Notes under the pieces: model-generated
Seen by the model: the letters and a program-made list of their open reading frames with translations, nothing else
Told to the model about the DNA's origin: nothing
Database searches by the model: none
From: Blastocatellia bacterium
GTDB lineage: Bacteria; Acidobacteriota; Blastocatellia; Pyrinomonadales; Pyrinomonadaceae
Assembly (NCBI GenBank): GCA_003175865.1
Contig: PSRF01000120.1
Location: forward strand, 1-12,373
DNA length: 12,373 nt
Reading direction: 5' to 3'
Shown here: positions 6,172 to 12,373 of the stretch, one piece after another
How the letters are laid out: each line of letters starts with the position of its first letter
Position numbering within the stretch: position 1 is the first letter of the stretch
Made by a program: the position numbers and the translations under genes

Positions 6172-6630
6172 TTAGCTGCTGGCGCTGTAGCATTTCACAA
6201 CAACAATCTCGCCAGGCAGTTGTCTTCCAGACTCGTATTCCAGCAATGGACCATCCCTCATGCCTGTTGCGAAAACATATCCGTGTATGCCAGTGCTTCC
6301 GTGAGCAATAACCATGACATGAGCGATCAGTGGTACTACAGTTCGCCTTATTAAGCTCGCGCGAATTGTTCTTGCGGGAAATTGAACATAGCCGGACTGA
6401 TTGGTTAACATGAAGTCACCTTCACCGGCAGATTGCAGCTTGAGCGAGTTATGACCCCATCCCTCATTCACTCGCATATTTGGACAAGGCTCCCCGGTTG
6501 TATCAATCACGCGCAATTTCCAAGCGGGTATAACAATACTCTCAAATGGGTAGACCGCTAACCCTACCAGCAAGGCGACCAGTATTAGTTTTAGACGACT
6601 TTTTGTTCGTTGTTCACTTCGAATAGTCAT
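6172..6630 (-). CDS. Membrane-anchored protein with an extracytoplasmic beta domain, unrecognised
   Basis: A 152-residue protein with a basic N-terminus (RTKSRLK) and one membrane helix at about 13-36, probably a non-cleaved anchor. The exterior part begins IPAWKLRVIDTTGEPCPNMRV (34-54), which resembles the first strands of carboxypeptidase-regulatory or transthyretin-like folds. LTNQSGYVQFPARTIRASLIRR (75-96) then reads as the T/D-x-x-G-x-x-x-F/P strand of the same fold. A second hydrophobic stretch, VVPLIAHVMVIAHGSTGIHGYVF (98-120), could be membrane-associated. Cysteines are few (C49 and C147). The ATG overlaps the stop of the upstream secreted-protein gene (ATGA), so the two are translated together and probably act together at the envelope. 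Function unknown. Confidence 0.88.
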   Translation of the reverse strand: MTIRSEQRTKSRLKLILVALLVGLAVYPFESIVIPAWKLRVIDTTGEPCPNMRVNEGWGHNSLKLQSAGEGDFMLTNQSGYVQFPARTIRASLIRRTVVPLIAHVMVIAHGSTGIHGYVFATGMRDGPLLEYESGRQLPGEIVVVKCYSASS

Positions 6631-7151
6631 TTCAACCGAATCATGGTTTCAAGTTCAAACGAAACCACCGCGTTTAGATCCGAGACCTTGGCCTTTATCT
6701 TGTATTCTCCAGGTGGATCATCCTTTTCCATGCGAATACCGAGGATCGCGCGGCTCAACTGAATATTTGCTGAGGGCGGGGCTTGTTCCTTCCATAACGG
6801 CTGTTGCTTACGCTCTGCGTACAAACTACCGTCAGGTCGGTAAAAAGAGTAATCGACTTCCGAGTTACACATTTCCCGCTCGTCAGGTTTACAACCCGCA
6901 AACAGCACAAACGCTCCAAGGAGTTCGCCGCGCTTCACCTCGCTTACCGGCTTAATCTCCGGCGTTTGTGGTTTTTGCCAATCTTCGATGAAGCCGCGAG
7001 GGTCTCTGACAACTAACAGTTGAGCGCCAAACGCGCCGACAGATTTTCGATCGGGTGTATCCTCGACAGACTTATCGTCTTTCTTCCATTGCGCGTGGGC
7101 AACGCCATTGCTTAACAGCAGTACGGCGAATATTGCTGCGAGAATCTTCAT
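6627..7151 (-). CDS. Secreted protein of unknown function with signal peptide
   Basis: A 174-residue exported protein. Residues 1-20 form a standard signal peptide ending VAHA, with cleavage before Q21. The mature part contains VGAFGAQLLVVRDPRGFIEDWQKP (38-61), VKRGELLGAFVLFAGCKPDEREMC (73-96, a likely disulphide pair), DYSFYRPDGSLYAERK, and a final sandwich-like stretch GIRMEKDDPPGEYKIKAKVSDLNAVVSFELE. The pattern resembles an Ig-like beta sandwich found in many soil-bacterial hypothetical proteins; no function is known to me. AAGGA lies 8 nt before the ATG, so the start is secure. Its stop overlaps the start of the membrane-anchored protein gene, making a two-gene envelope unit. Confidence 0.91.
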   Translation of the reverse strand: MKILAAIFAVLLLSNGVAHAQWKKDDKSVEDTPDRKSVGAFGAQLLVVRDPRGFIEDWQKPQTPEIKPVSEVKRGELLGAFVLFAGCKPDEREMCNSEVDYSFYRPDGSLYAERKQQPLWKEQAPPSANIQLSRAILGIRMEKDDPPGEYKIKAKVSDLNAVVSFELETMIRLK

Positions 7152-7214
7152 GAGAATGATCCTTAAGTTGAGGGTAGTGGGAAAACGCGATTGCAGAACT
7201 TAATCTCGTTGAGT

Positions 7215-7772
7215 CTAAAGAACCTGGGCCAATTCGAATAGTTGGGCATTGTTCAGCACCTGAACGACCTGCTTCAAGTAACGCAAAGAAATCTGGTGAT
7301 GATCTTCATCGTATGACGCCACACAATCGGCAGCGATGATGACGCGATAGTCACGTTGATATGCATCGATCGCCGAAGTTCGCACACACGCATGTGTGTT
7401 GGTTCCTGCCAAAACCAGCTGATCAGGCCGAAGCGCAGTTAATAGGTCTTCCAAATTCGTCCCGAAGAAAGCACTGTATCGCTTTTTGACCACCTCAGTG
7501 TCCTTAGCTTGATAATCCAGTTCGGGCAAAATCTGACAACCGGTCGTGCCCGCAATGGTGATGGCCTTGCCATGATCGCGCATAGCCAAGAACGCATCAC
7601 TCAAGTCAGGCGCAAATTCCTGTCGAACCCAAACTATGGGCCAATGTCGAATACGGAAAAAGGCGACCAGTTCGTTAATGGAATGAACTAGCGCGCCGCG
7701 TCTTTCAGCGAGGAGGCCCGACTGGAAGAAATCATTGAGCATGTCAATGACGAGGAGAACGGGTTGCTTCAT
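7215..7772 (-). CDS. Isochorismatase-family cysteine hydrolase
   Basis: A 185-residue hydrolase of the isochorismatase-like superfamily (nicotinamidase, N-carbamoylsarcosine amidase and isochorismatase types), which cleave amide or vinyl-ether bonds through an Asp-Lys-Cys triad. The triad is visible: D10 in LLVIDMLNDFF, the lysine at 96 or 97 in VVKKRYSAFFG, and C129 in GTNTHACVRTSA. The last two motifs are the family signatures. The central Rossmann-like strands read PIVWVRQEF and QLVLAGTN. The substrate cannot be fixed; the metal-site residues typical of nicotinamidases are not obvious. I chose the ATG at 7772 because the family motif follows within four residues. An 18-residue extension to 7826 is open but unlike the family, and neither start has a strong binding site. 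The gene stands alone, 63 nt before the secreted-protein pair. Confidence 0.95.
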   Translation of the reverse strand: MKQPVLLVIDMLNDFFQSGLLAERRGALVHSINELVAFFRIRHWPIVWVRQEFAPDLSDAFLAMRDHGKAITIAGTTGCQILPELDYQAKDTEVVKKRYSAFFGTNLEDLLTALRPDQLVLAGTNTHACVRTSAIDAYQRDYRVIIAADCVASYDEDHHQISLRYLKQVVQVLNNAQLFELAQVL

Positions 7773-7907
7773 CGTTTGTTCTCGAGCTTCTCTTATATTC
7801 GTTATCTCTCTCTTTGTAGGAAACATTCAACGCGGGCCATTGGCGATTGCCGAGTTTGCCATCCGAATAATCCGGATTCGTCTCCTCTCGCCGAAATCAG
7901 AGCGAGG

Positions 7908-8015
7908 GTTAGCAGAAGCTGACGCACGGCGAGTTACTGTATCAGGTTGCTAAGCGAAGCGGCATTGCAACTGATGCTACTCAGTCGCGAGTCCGTGCCA
8001 AGTACGTGTTAGCAG
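7908..8015. other. Structured non-coding element: nested inverted repeat between GTTAGCAG direct repeats
   Basis: Between the pectinesterase gene and the hydrolase gene lies a long imperfect fold-back. The outer arms are GCACGG (7924-7929) and CCGTGC (7993-7998). Inside them GAGT pairs with ACTC, ATCAG with CTGAT, and TTGC with GCAA, with one unpaired G beside the last two and a loop near 7951-7966. The fold-back is flanked by two direct copies of GTTAGCAG starting exactly 100 bases apart (7908 and 8008). No reading frame explains it. It could be a structured RNA (leader or small RNA), a REP-like palindromic element, or a diverged recombination site; I cannot choose from sequence alone. Confidence 0.5.
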
Positions 8016-8045
8016 CGCCGGCCTCATTTACAAGATCTACAGTGG

Positions 8046-9593
8046 TCACCTTTCATAGGCTTCCAGCTTTGGTGCCCACCCAGCCAACACGAATGCCGGT
8101 CGACTGTAATCTTCAATCAATTTTGCATCTTTAACTTTGTCCAGCTGGCGTGACCATGGAACACGCTTACTAACATCCACAGGTGAACCATCGGGATTGC
8201 GACTATTGAATTCCCAGAAGTGAACATTGTCATCCTTGTCAGCATCGCTCCATCCTTCCGGCGCAATGTTGACGAGGGTGGAATTGAGTAGGACCACTTC
8301 CGCATACGGATAAGTAAATTTCTCGTTGCGTGGAGAGCGCGCTATCGTCGTCGCTGCTTGTGTGCCAATAAACGTGCTGTCCTTGAATACATTGCCATGC
8401 ACGTCCTGGTGATTGCGCGGCCACATCATTACGCCTCTCGATTTGATCGTGCAGCGTTCGCAGAACAGCGTGCCACGTCCGAGAATTGTATCGCCAGCGC
8501 CGTCAATCGTGCTGTCGATGAGATAGATTCGACCATTCGCTTGCAATGCGTCACCACTCCCGATCACCGTGACATGGGACAGTATGTTTCGATCGCCGGT
8601 AATCAGTAATCCTTCAGCCTGCCCAAAGGCGGTGGTTTGCAGCGTCATGTTAACGATGTGAATGTCGTTGCAATTGTCGACAGCCACAGCCGCGCGCCGT
8701 GAGGGAAACGTTCCTGGTTCGGGATTGGTCCGTATATTTGCCGGATGCGGGTTGAAGACTTCGTTATTCGCGTAACGAACGATTGTCCTTGTTTGATCCT
8801 CACCCAGCAGTGTCACATTGTCTTTGTTGCGAAAGTAGACGATCTCTTCGTAAACACCATTGCGCACTTCGATCGTGATGCGCTTTGGTAAATGATCAGG
8901 TAGGAAATCGATCGCTCCCTGGACGGTGTTGAAGTCTCCGCGTCCATCGGCACTCACGACAAGCTGTGTTGCACCTGCGCGTGGGGCTTTCGCTTTTGGC
9001 TTGGTTGTGAACCGCCACTGCTTGCCAGTGATGCCTGAAAACTTATTGTTTGGAAGTTCGAGTACTTCCGCATCGACCTGGATGTAGTAAGTCTTCCCAT
9101 ATTCAAGCAAGTCATGATGCGGATGGATCGTGGCAGTAGTGCCGTCAATGGTAATCGGATAAAAGTGAAATCCGTCTGTGAATCCGCCGATGATAGTTAG
9201 TTGATACTTGTTCGAAGTTGCGACCGCACCTGCCGATGGCGTGCCGGGTTTGGTATCTCGATTGGTTGGCCGCGACGTGCGCGAGTACGGGTAAGGGAAG
9301 GACAGATACTCTTTTGCACGCACAGCCGGATCGACTGGTTGAGTAGGCCCAGGTGGTATGGACATGTCGAGTACATCGACGAGTTGATCATTGACCGCAT
9401 CATAAATGCGAATCTGTCCGTGTGCACCAGCGCGAGGAACATCGTTGAAGGTTAGTTTCAACTGCACATCCGGATTGATCATCGTCGATTGATCGGATGG
9501 AAACAGTATCTGTGCCTGAACACATCTTCCCACCGTCAACACACCAAGGAGTGATATCAGTAGTAGAGTTGAAAGTTTGTTAGATCGAGCCAT
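8046..9593 (-). CDS. Secreted pectinesterase-family protein (right-handed beta-helix) with N-terminal Ig-like region
   Basis: A 515-residue exported protein of the carbohydrate esterase family 8 type, which demethylates pectin outside the cell. Residues 1-27 are a signal peptide (cleavage at CVQA-Q). Residues 29-200 look like an SbsA/Ig-like domain, opening ILFPSDQSTMINPDVQLKLTF and ending KQWRFTTKP. The beta-helix starts LVVSADGRGDFNTVQGAIDF (211-230). Candidate active-site residues by alignment are Q325 in FGQAEG, D348 in SGDALQ, D368 in GAGDTILG and R419 in IARSPRN; APEGW (444-448) and RVPWSRQL (477-484) close the domain. The usual QDTLY, VDFIFG and GRPW motifs are altered, and the substrate Trp of GRPW is absent, so specificity may differ. 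No Shine-Dalgarno precedes the ATG, which lies 22 nt after the nucleotidyltransferase stop. Confidence 0.93.
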   Translation of the reverse strand: MARSNKLSTLLLISLLGVLTVGRCVQAQILFPSDQSTMINPDVQLKLTFNDVPRAGAHGQIRIYDAVNDQLVDVLDMSIPPGPTQPVDPAVRAKEYLSFPYPYSRTSRPTNRDTKPGTPSAGAVATSNKYQLTIIGGFTDGFHFYPITIDGTTATIHPHHDLLEYGKTYYIQVDAEVLELPNNKFSGITGKQWRFTTKPKAKAPRAGATQLVVSADGRGDFNTVQGAIDFLPDHLPKRITIEVRNGVYEEIVYFRNKDNVTLLGEDQTRTIVRYANNEVFNPHPANIRTNPEPGTFPSRRAAVAVDNCNDIHIVNMTLQTTAFGQAEGLLITGDRNILSHVTVIGSGDALQANGRIYLIDSTIDGAGDTILGRGTLFCERCTIKSRGVMMWPRNHQDVHGNVFKDSTFIGTQAATTIARSPRNEKFTYPYAEVVLLNSTLVNIAPEGWSDADKDDNVHFWEFNSRNPDGSPVDVSKRVPWSRQLDKVKDAKLIEDYSRPAFVLAGWAPKLEAYER

Positions 9594-9615
9594 GGCATTC
9601 TAAAGAGTGCTAGGG

Positions 9616-10419
9616 TCAATGTTTACTTTCTTCAACGACATGCCTTATTAGCCTTAACGTGTCTTCAAAGTCCTGAGGATCAGCTGTTCTTTTTACAGAG
9701 CTCGCCGGATCTGGGCGACCAAGCCAGGCACGGTCAATTAATGATGACCATGAAGGTTCTAAATTGGCCTTGGCCCAATCGGCACCCGCGCGCTTTGAAC
9801 CAGGCTTTCCAGTGCGTAGGTCGTGTAGCATCCGGCAGTAGCTCAGAACAATGAACGTTTGATAGAAGTGGTTATTGTAGCGCTTCGGATTGGCTATGAT
9901 CTCCCTACCCCAGTCAACGATGACCTCTTTGATCTCCGCAAGGAACAATTCAACCGGGATCCGAGCCACCAGAGTAATCGGCGGCGGCCCCGCCATGGTG
10001 ACACCCTTTTCTCGGACCACACGACGGACCACGATAGTGTTACAGTGGTCCGACTTAATGAGCGAACTCGCGCCATGGTCGAGATACCAGAGTTGCTTTC
10101 CGCGCTCGGTGTAATCGCGCAAAACTTTCTGCGGGAAGTATGATCCTTCTAAATGTTGCGCCCATGGCGATGTGAGGTCGTAGACGCGACGGTGCATGGT
10201 CTGTAACGCGTCCACTTGATCGTCAGATAATTCATCAACAGTGACAATAATGAAATCAACGTCACTGTGGATGTCGAAATCTCCCACCGCGAAAGAACCT
10301 TGCAAATAGGCTCCAACAAAATTAGTGCTGAGTAGATCACGGGTACTGTCTACCAGAATCTCCAACACACGATTTAAATCTGGATATGGAGTTGGGATTA
10401 TTCTGCTATGTGGCTCCAT
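9616..10419 (-). CDS. Nucleotidyltransferase, AadA-like (aminoglycoside adenylyltransferase type)
   Basis: A 267-residue protein with the polymerase-beta-type nucleotidyltransferase signature GSFAVGDFDIHSDVDFIIV (41-59): the GS pair and the two metal-binding aspartates D53 and D55 are intact. A helical domain follows, with KRYNNHFYQTFIVLSYCRMLHDLRTGKPGSKRAGADWA (179-216). This corresponds to the C-terminal DUF4111-type domain of ANT(3'')/ANT(9) spectinomycin-streptomycin adenylyltransferases, where CR.L..L.TG...SK..GA.WA is typical. The catalytic machinery looks complete, but whether it modifies an antibiotic or a cellular metabolite is not shown by the sequence. I chose the ATG at 10419 because AAGGG lies 5 nt upstream and the fold begins soon after. 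The frame is open to 10551 but that part looks non-coding. Genes of this kind are frequent integron cassettes, though no attC follows. Confidence 0.92.
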   Translation of the reverse strand: MEPHSRIIPTPYPDLNRVLEILVDSTRDLLSTNFVGAYLQGSFAVGDFDIHSDVDFIIVTVDELSDDQVDALQTMHRRVYDLTSPWAQHLEGSYFPQKVLRDYTERGKQLWYLDHGASSLIKSDHCNTIVVRRVVREKGVTMAGPPPITLVARIPVELFLAEIKEVIVDWGREIIANPKRYNNHFYQTFIVLSYCRMLHDLRTGKPGSKRAGADWAKANLEPSWSSLIDRAWLGRPDPASSVKRTADPQDFEDTLRLIRHVVEESKH

Positions 10420-10578
10420 GATGACCCTTGCAATGGAGAACACCTTTGGTCCGTCACGACCTATGCTCCAAACTGCTTTAGATGATGATCGACATGCTTG
10501 TACGTGGCCACACCCCATTCGCGCCTGGAAATCGTTCCGAAGAGTGTGCAACTTTGCGTTTTTAGTCTGTGACCGACG

Positions 10579-11301
10579 TTATTTCCATCTTGGTTTGGTG
10601 CTGCGCGGCTGGCAGAGTTTTATTAGTCGCCTGAACCCTGAGTTGAATCGCTCGGCCGCCGCTCTGTCGTCAAACCCGAACCTGACGGTATCGCTCGTCT
10701 CAAAATCCTTGCCGAAAAAACCTTGTTTGAGCGCGGGAATTTTTACACCGAAAATGGACCTCACAAAGAACCCGCGGCTTTGAAACTTCAACTCCCACGG
10801 TCCAAGCACGTCAGCTCTTGCCGGATTCTTGCTCTGCAGGAACGGGGCTTTACCTCCGTTGTGGCTTACTGTTTCGAGCCACGTTCCGAATTCCGCGACA
10901 TACGGTGGACTTGATTCCGTCAATCCCTTCAAATCGATCGGTTTGATGTCTCGGTCCTCGGCATCATAAACCGTGATGTTTTCGTTTCTGAGCACGAGAT
11001 GACAATCGTCTAAAGCGGAAGCGAGTCTGAAACCCGCGGAGAATACCAAAAACTCGTCAGGGTACCTGTTATCTACATTGGGATTCCATGAATCCACACT
11101 CTTAGCGACGGCGACGCGCAAACCGATGCGAGCGTACGGAAAGCTCGTTCGATTAAGGTACTCAAGAATCTCCTGAATCGTTGAGTGCTCATTTATTCCC
11201 GAAGGCGGAGTGTTGCGCTGCGCGAACGCTACCGGAGGCAAGCTAATCGCGATTAGCAAAAGTGAAACATGGACCAGGAATTTCAGAGGTTTCTTCGCCA
11301 T
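10579..11301 (-). CDS. Secreted protein of unknown function
   Basis: A 240-residue exported protein. Residues 1-27 form a signal peptide (basic MAKKPLKF, hydrophobic core, PPVAFA before Q28). The mature part opens with STIQEILEYLNRTSFPYARIGLRVAV, then FSAGFRLASALDDCHLVLRNENITVYD. The C-terminal half contains VLGPWELKFQSRGFFVRSIFG and SDTVRFGFDDRAAAERFNSGFRRLI. The DxRAAAERFNxGFRRLI ending recalls PH-like folds, in which a strand and closing helix read similarly, but I do not recognise a named family. I chose the ATG at 11301; an alternative TTG at 11313 adds MRKT. A perfect 14-base palindrome sits between these two candidate starts. No strong ribosome binding site is seen. It is third in a row of exported-protein genes. 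Confidence 0.88.
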   Translation of the reverse strand: MAKKPLKFLVHVSLLLIAISLPPVAFAQRNTPPSGINEHSTIQEILEYLNRTSFPYARIGLRVAVAKSVDSWNPNVDNRYPDEFLVFSAGFRLASALDDCHLVLRNENITVYDAEDRDIKPIDLKGLTESSPPYVAEFGTWLETVSHNGGKAPFLQSKNPARADVLGPWELKFQSRGFFVRSIFGVKIPALKQGFFGKDFETSDTVRFGFDDRAAAERFNSGFRRLIKLCQPRSTKPRWK

Positions 11302-11302
11302 T

Positions 11303-11316
11303 GTTTTGCGCAAAAC
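11303..11316. promoter_or_regulatory. Perfect 14-bp palindrome at the start of the secreted-protein gene
   Basis: GTTTTGCGCAAAAC reads the same on both strands and ends one base before the ATG at 11301. Its symmetry suits a dimeric repressor operator. In the mRNA it could also form a hairpin that masks initiation. If translation starts at the TTG at 11313, the palindrome falls largely within the first codons. Function is inferred. Confidence 0.4.
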
Positions 11317-11350
11317 CTGTGACCTGGGGTGAGGGAACTCATATCGAGCG

Positions 11351-11791
11351 TCACTGATACGTCCGTCCTTTGTATTTGAGCCAGCCTGCTACATGTCTTC
11401 CTGCAGGATCGTGGTGTGTCCAGTGGACCATACCGCCCTGATCGTTCCAAACGTACTCGCCGTAGAAACTTATGCTATCACCTGTTTGTAGAGTGTCGAT
11501 CCGCGGTGCAATGTCGATGTTATGGACAACAAGAACCGTTTGGTTTGATGCTACGCGAACGATGAACCTTTGATGTCTGTCGCCATCGAGGTCGTCCTTC
11601 AGTATGCGTTCAACGACGCCTTCACCTTCAACCTGAATATTGCTGGTCCTGTTTTTGAACGCACGAGCGATTGCACTGTCGTCACTGACTGCTCCGCCGT
11701 TGTGCTTTGAATACTGAGCCCTACATCCAGAGACTATCCAGATGACGGCAAATATGAAGATCGTGTTGATGCGAATGCGTTTGATAGTCAA
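11351..11791 (-). CDS. DUF3465-domain lipoprotein
   Basis: A 146-residue predicted lipoprotein. I chose the TTG at 11791 because a perfect GGAGG lies 5 nt upstream and the frame then opens with basic residues and a hydrophobic stretch ending in the lipobox V20-S-G-C23. A longer reading to 11992 would overlap the upstream gene and is rejected. Residues 52-146 are a DUF3465 domain, with VVERILKDDLDGDRHQRFIV (59-78), VVHNIDIAPRIDTLQTGDSISFYGEY (88-113), then GGMVHWTHHDPAGRHVAGWL and the terminal YKGRTYQ. In this family the conserved HQRF, NIDLAPR and HWTHHDP motifs suggest an OB-like nucleic-acid- or ligand-binding fold, but no activity is established that I know of. The likely location is a membrane lipid anchor facing the periplasm. 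It lies between two other exported-protein genes. Confidence 0.92.
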   Translation of the reverse strand: MTIKRIRINTIFIFAVIWIVSGCRAQYSKHNGGAVSDDSAIARAFKNRTSNIQVEGEGVVERILKDDLDGDRHQRFIVRVASNQTVLVVHNIDIAPRIDTLQTGDSISFYGEYVWNDQGGMVHWTHHDPAGRHVAGWLKYKGRTYQ

Positions 11792-11857
11792 GCTAGCCTC
11801 CAGCGACTTCTTGAGCGGCTCGCGAATTCTATGAACATTCAGTGCTAGATCTCGCAG

Positions 11858-11885
11858 CAACAACCTTTGGTGAGTAAGGTTATTG
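11858..11885 (-). terminator. Strong hairpin at the end of the first gene (terminator or attenuator without a T-run)
   Basis: CAACAACCTT (11858-11867) and AAGGTTATTG (11876-11885) form a 10-bp stem with one U.G wobble and an 8-base loop. The arm nearest the gene includes the TAA stop codon of the gene ending at 11880. No T-run follows on the minus strand, so it may act as a factor-dependent terminator, an attenuator or an mRNA-stabilising 3' end. It would lower expression of the DUF3465 gene relative to its upstream neighbour. Confidence 0.5.
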
Positions 11886-12293
11886 TGAGGGGAGGCAATC
11901 CGGGTCAGTTGGATCGATGCCGCAAAATGTATGTCCACCCTTTCCAGTGGCAACAGCCAGAACCACGGCCAACACCACAAGCCCGGCCACAATGGAAATG
12001 ATTAATACTTTTTCTCTTGTCGGTAACCCGTGCTTCTGCTGAGACTGTGCATTGACCTGGCCGTTCGCAAGCCGCTTGAGTTCTTCCTTTGTATTGTCCG
12101 AACGGCTTCGCGCAATTGCCTCTGCGACGGCAGTCTTCAAACTCTGTTTCCTTGTTGACTGTTCATCACTTGAGCTTCTCGCTTCGTTTGGGGTAGCAGG
12201 TCGGATTGGAGTTTGAGCGAATGTGTACGATGGCACTGAGACTACCAACACAACTGCGCAAATCAACGATGATGTGATCTTATTGGCTCGCAC
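11880..12293 (-). CDS. Exported, membrane-anchored protein with a short Cys-bounded tail
   Basis: A 137-residue protein of unknown role. The start is GTG at 12293, set by a perfect GGAGG 6 nt upstream; the ATG overlapping it (ATGTG) is in a frame that closes after ten codons. Residues 1-26 are a signal peptide (cleavage at TFA-Q). Residues 30-93 are polar and probably helical, with SLKTAVAEAIARSRS and KEELKRLANGQVNAQSQQK. A membrane helix spans about 95-116 and a short tail follows, HTFCGIDPTDPDCLPSQ, in which C124 and C133 could form a disulphide or bind a ligand. From memory, small proteins with this signal-helix-TM-CGxDPxDPDC plan occur in Blastocatellia, but none has a known function to my knowledge. 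It is the first gene of the exported trio, and its stop lies inside a strong hairpin. Confidence 0.85.
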   Translation of the reverse strand: MRANKITSSLICAVVLVVSVPSYTFAQTPIRPATPNEARSSSDEQSTRKQSLKTAVAEAIARSRSDNTKEELKRLANGQVNAQSQQKHGLPTREKVLIISIVAGLVVLAVVLAVATGKGGHTFCGIDPTDPDCLPSQ

Positions 12294-12373
12294 ATGCGTC
12301 CTCCAAATTTCTGTACAAGCACATCGTTCGTTCTGTTACAACTTCTTAATATGCGTCAGCGTAAATGATCTGT

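Noticed and set aside
6131..6180. Possible integron attC site (GTTAGC-like end and GCCAAAC-like end flanking about 45 bases)
   Set aside because: The two ends do not match GTTRRRY and RYYYAAC, are not good inverse complements, and lack the paired L boxes of a real attC.
7908..8015. attC site or CRISPR-like repeat pair
   Set aside because: The GTTAGCAG copies are direct, not inverted as an attC needs, and there are only two of them, too few for an array.
9201..9455. Plus-strand 84-aa open frame
   Set aside because: It is the antisense shadow of the pectinesterase-family gene, with no independent coding signs.
11792..11992. N-terminal extension of the DUF3465 gene
   Set aside because: It overlaps the upstream gene and would bury the lipobox; the TTG at 11791 has a perfect GGAGG.

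Overview
The window most likely comes from a soil-type Acidobacteriota genome, perhaps Blastocatellia/Pyrinomonadaceae. The evidence is the zinc-ribbon/Pro-Ser-linker membrane protein at 863-1567, many small exported proteins of unknown function, the roughly balanced base composition by eye, and TTG/GTG starts paired with good GGAG-type ribosome binding sites. This is inference from protein style, since no rRNA or other marker gene is present. Every supported gene is on the minus strand, so gene order below runs from high to low coordinates.

Layout. (1) 12293-10579: three exported proteins in a row: an anchored protein with a C-terminal Cys pair, a DUF3465 lipoprotein, and an unrecognised secreted protein. 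(2) 10419-8046: an AadA-like nucleotidyltransferase, followed 22 nt later by a secreted pectinesterase-family beta-helix protein. (3) 8045-7773: a non-coding stretch with a nested inverted repeat. (4) 7772-7215: an isochorismatase-family cysteine hydrolase. (5) 7151-6172: a secreted protein and a membrane-anchored protein whose frames overlap (ATGA). (6) 6090-4498: a tightly coupled cluster of two P-loop kinase-like ATPases and one SRPBCC/AHSA1 protein, apparently led by a five-codon mini-ORF. (7) 4497-4291: a decayed GNAT acetyltransferase tail. (8) 4202-1669: a compact run of a 44-aa CxxC protein, a signal-less cobalamin-type binding protein, a His-patterned membrane protein, a SnoaL-like protein and a small four-helix membrane protein. 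(9) 1567-863: the zinc-ribbon membrane protein. (10) 862-1: mostly non-coding, plus a second decayed gene at 506-64.

The region reads as a mosaic of short, mostly unrelated accessory genes in one orientation. That is the look of a gene-cassette array or accessory island, but I found no integrase and no convincing attC site. Real operonic coupling is visible in three places: the kinase/SRPBCC cluster, the binding-protein/membrane-protein cluster and the 6172-7151 pair. The most interesting items are the binding-protein/membrane-protein cluster (histidines every fourth residue and a binding protein without a signal peptide), the mini-ORF-led double-kinase cluster, the structured non-coding element at 7908-8015, and the two frameshifted gene remnants.
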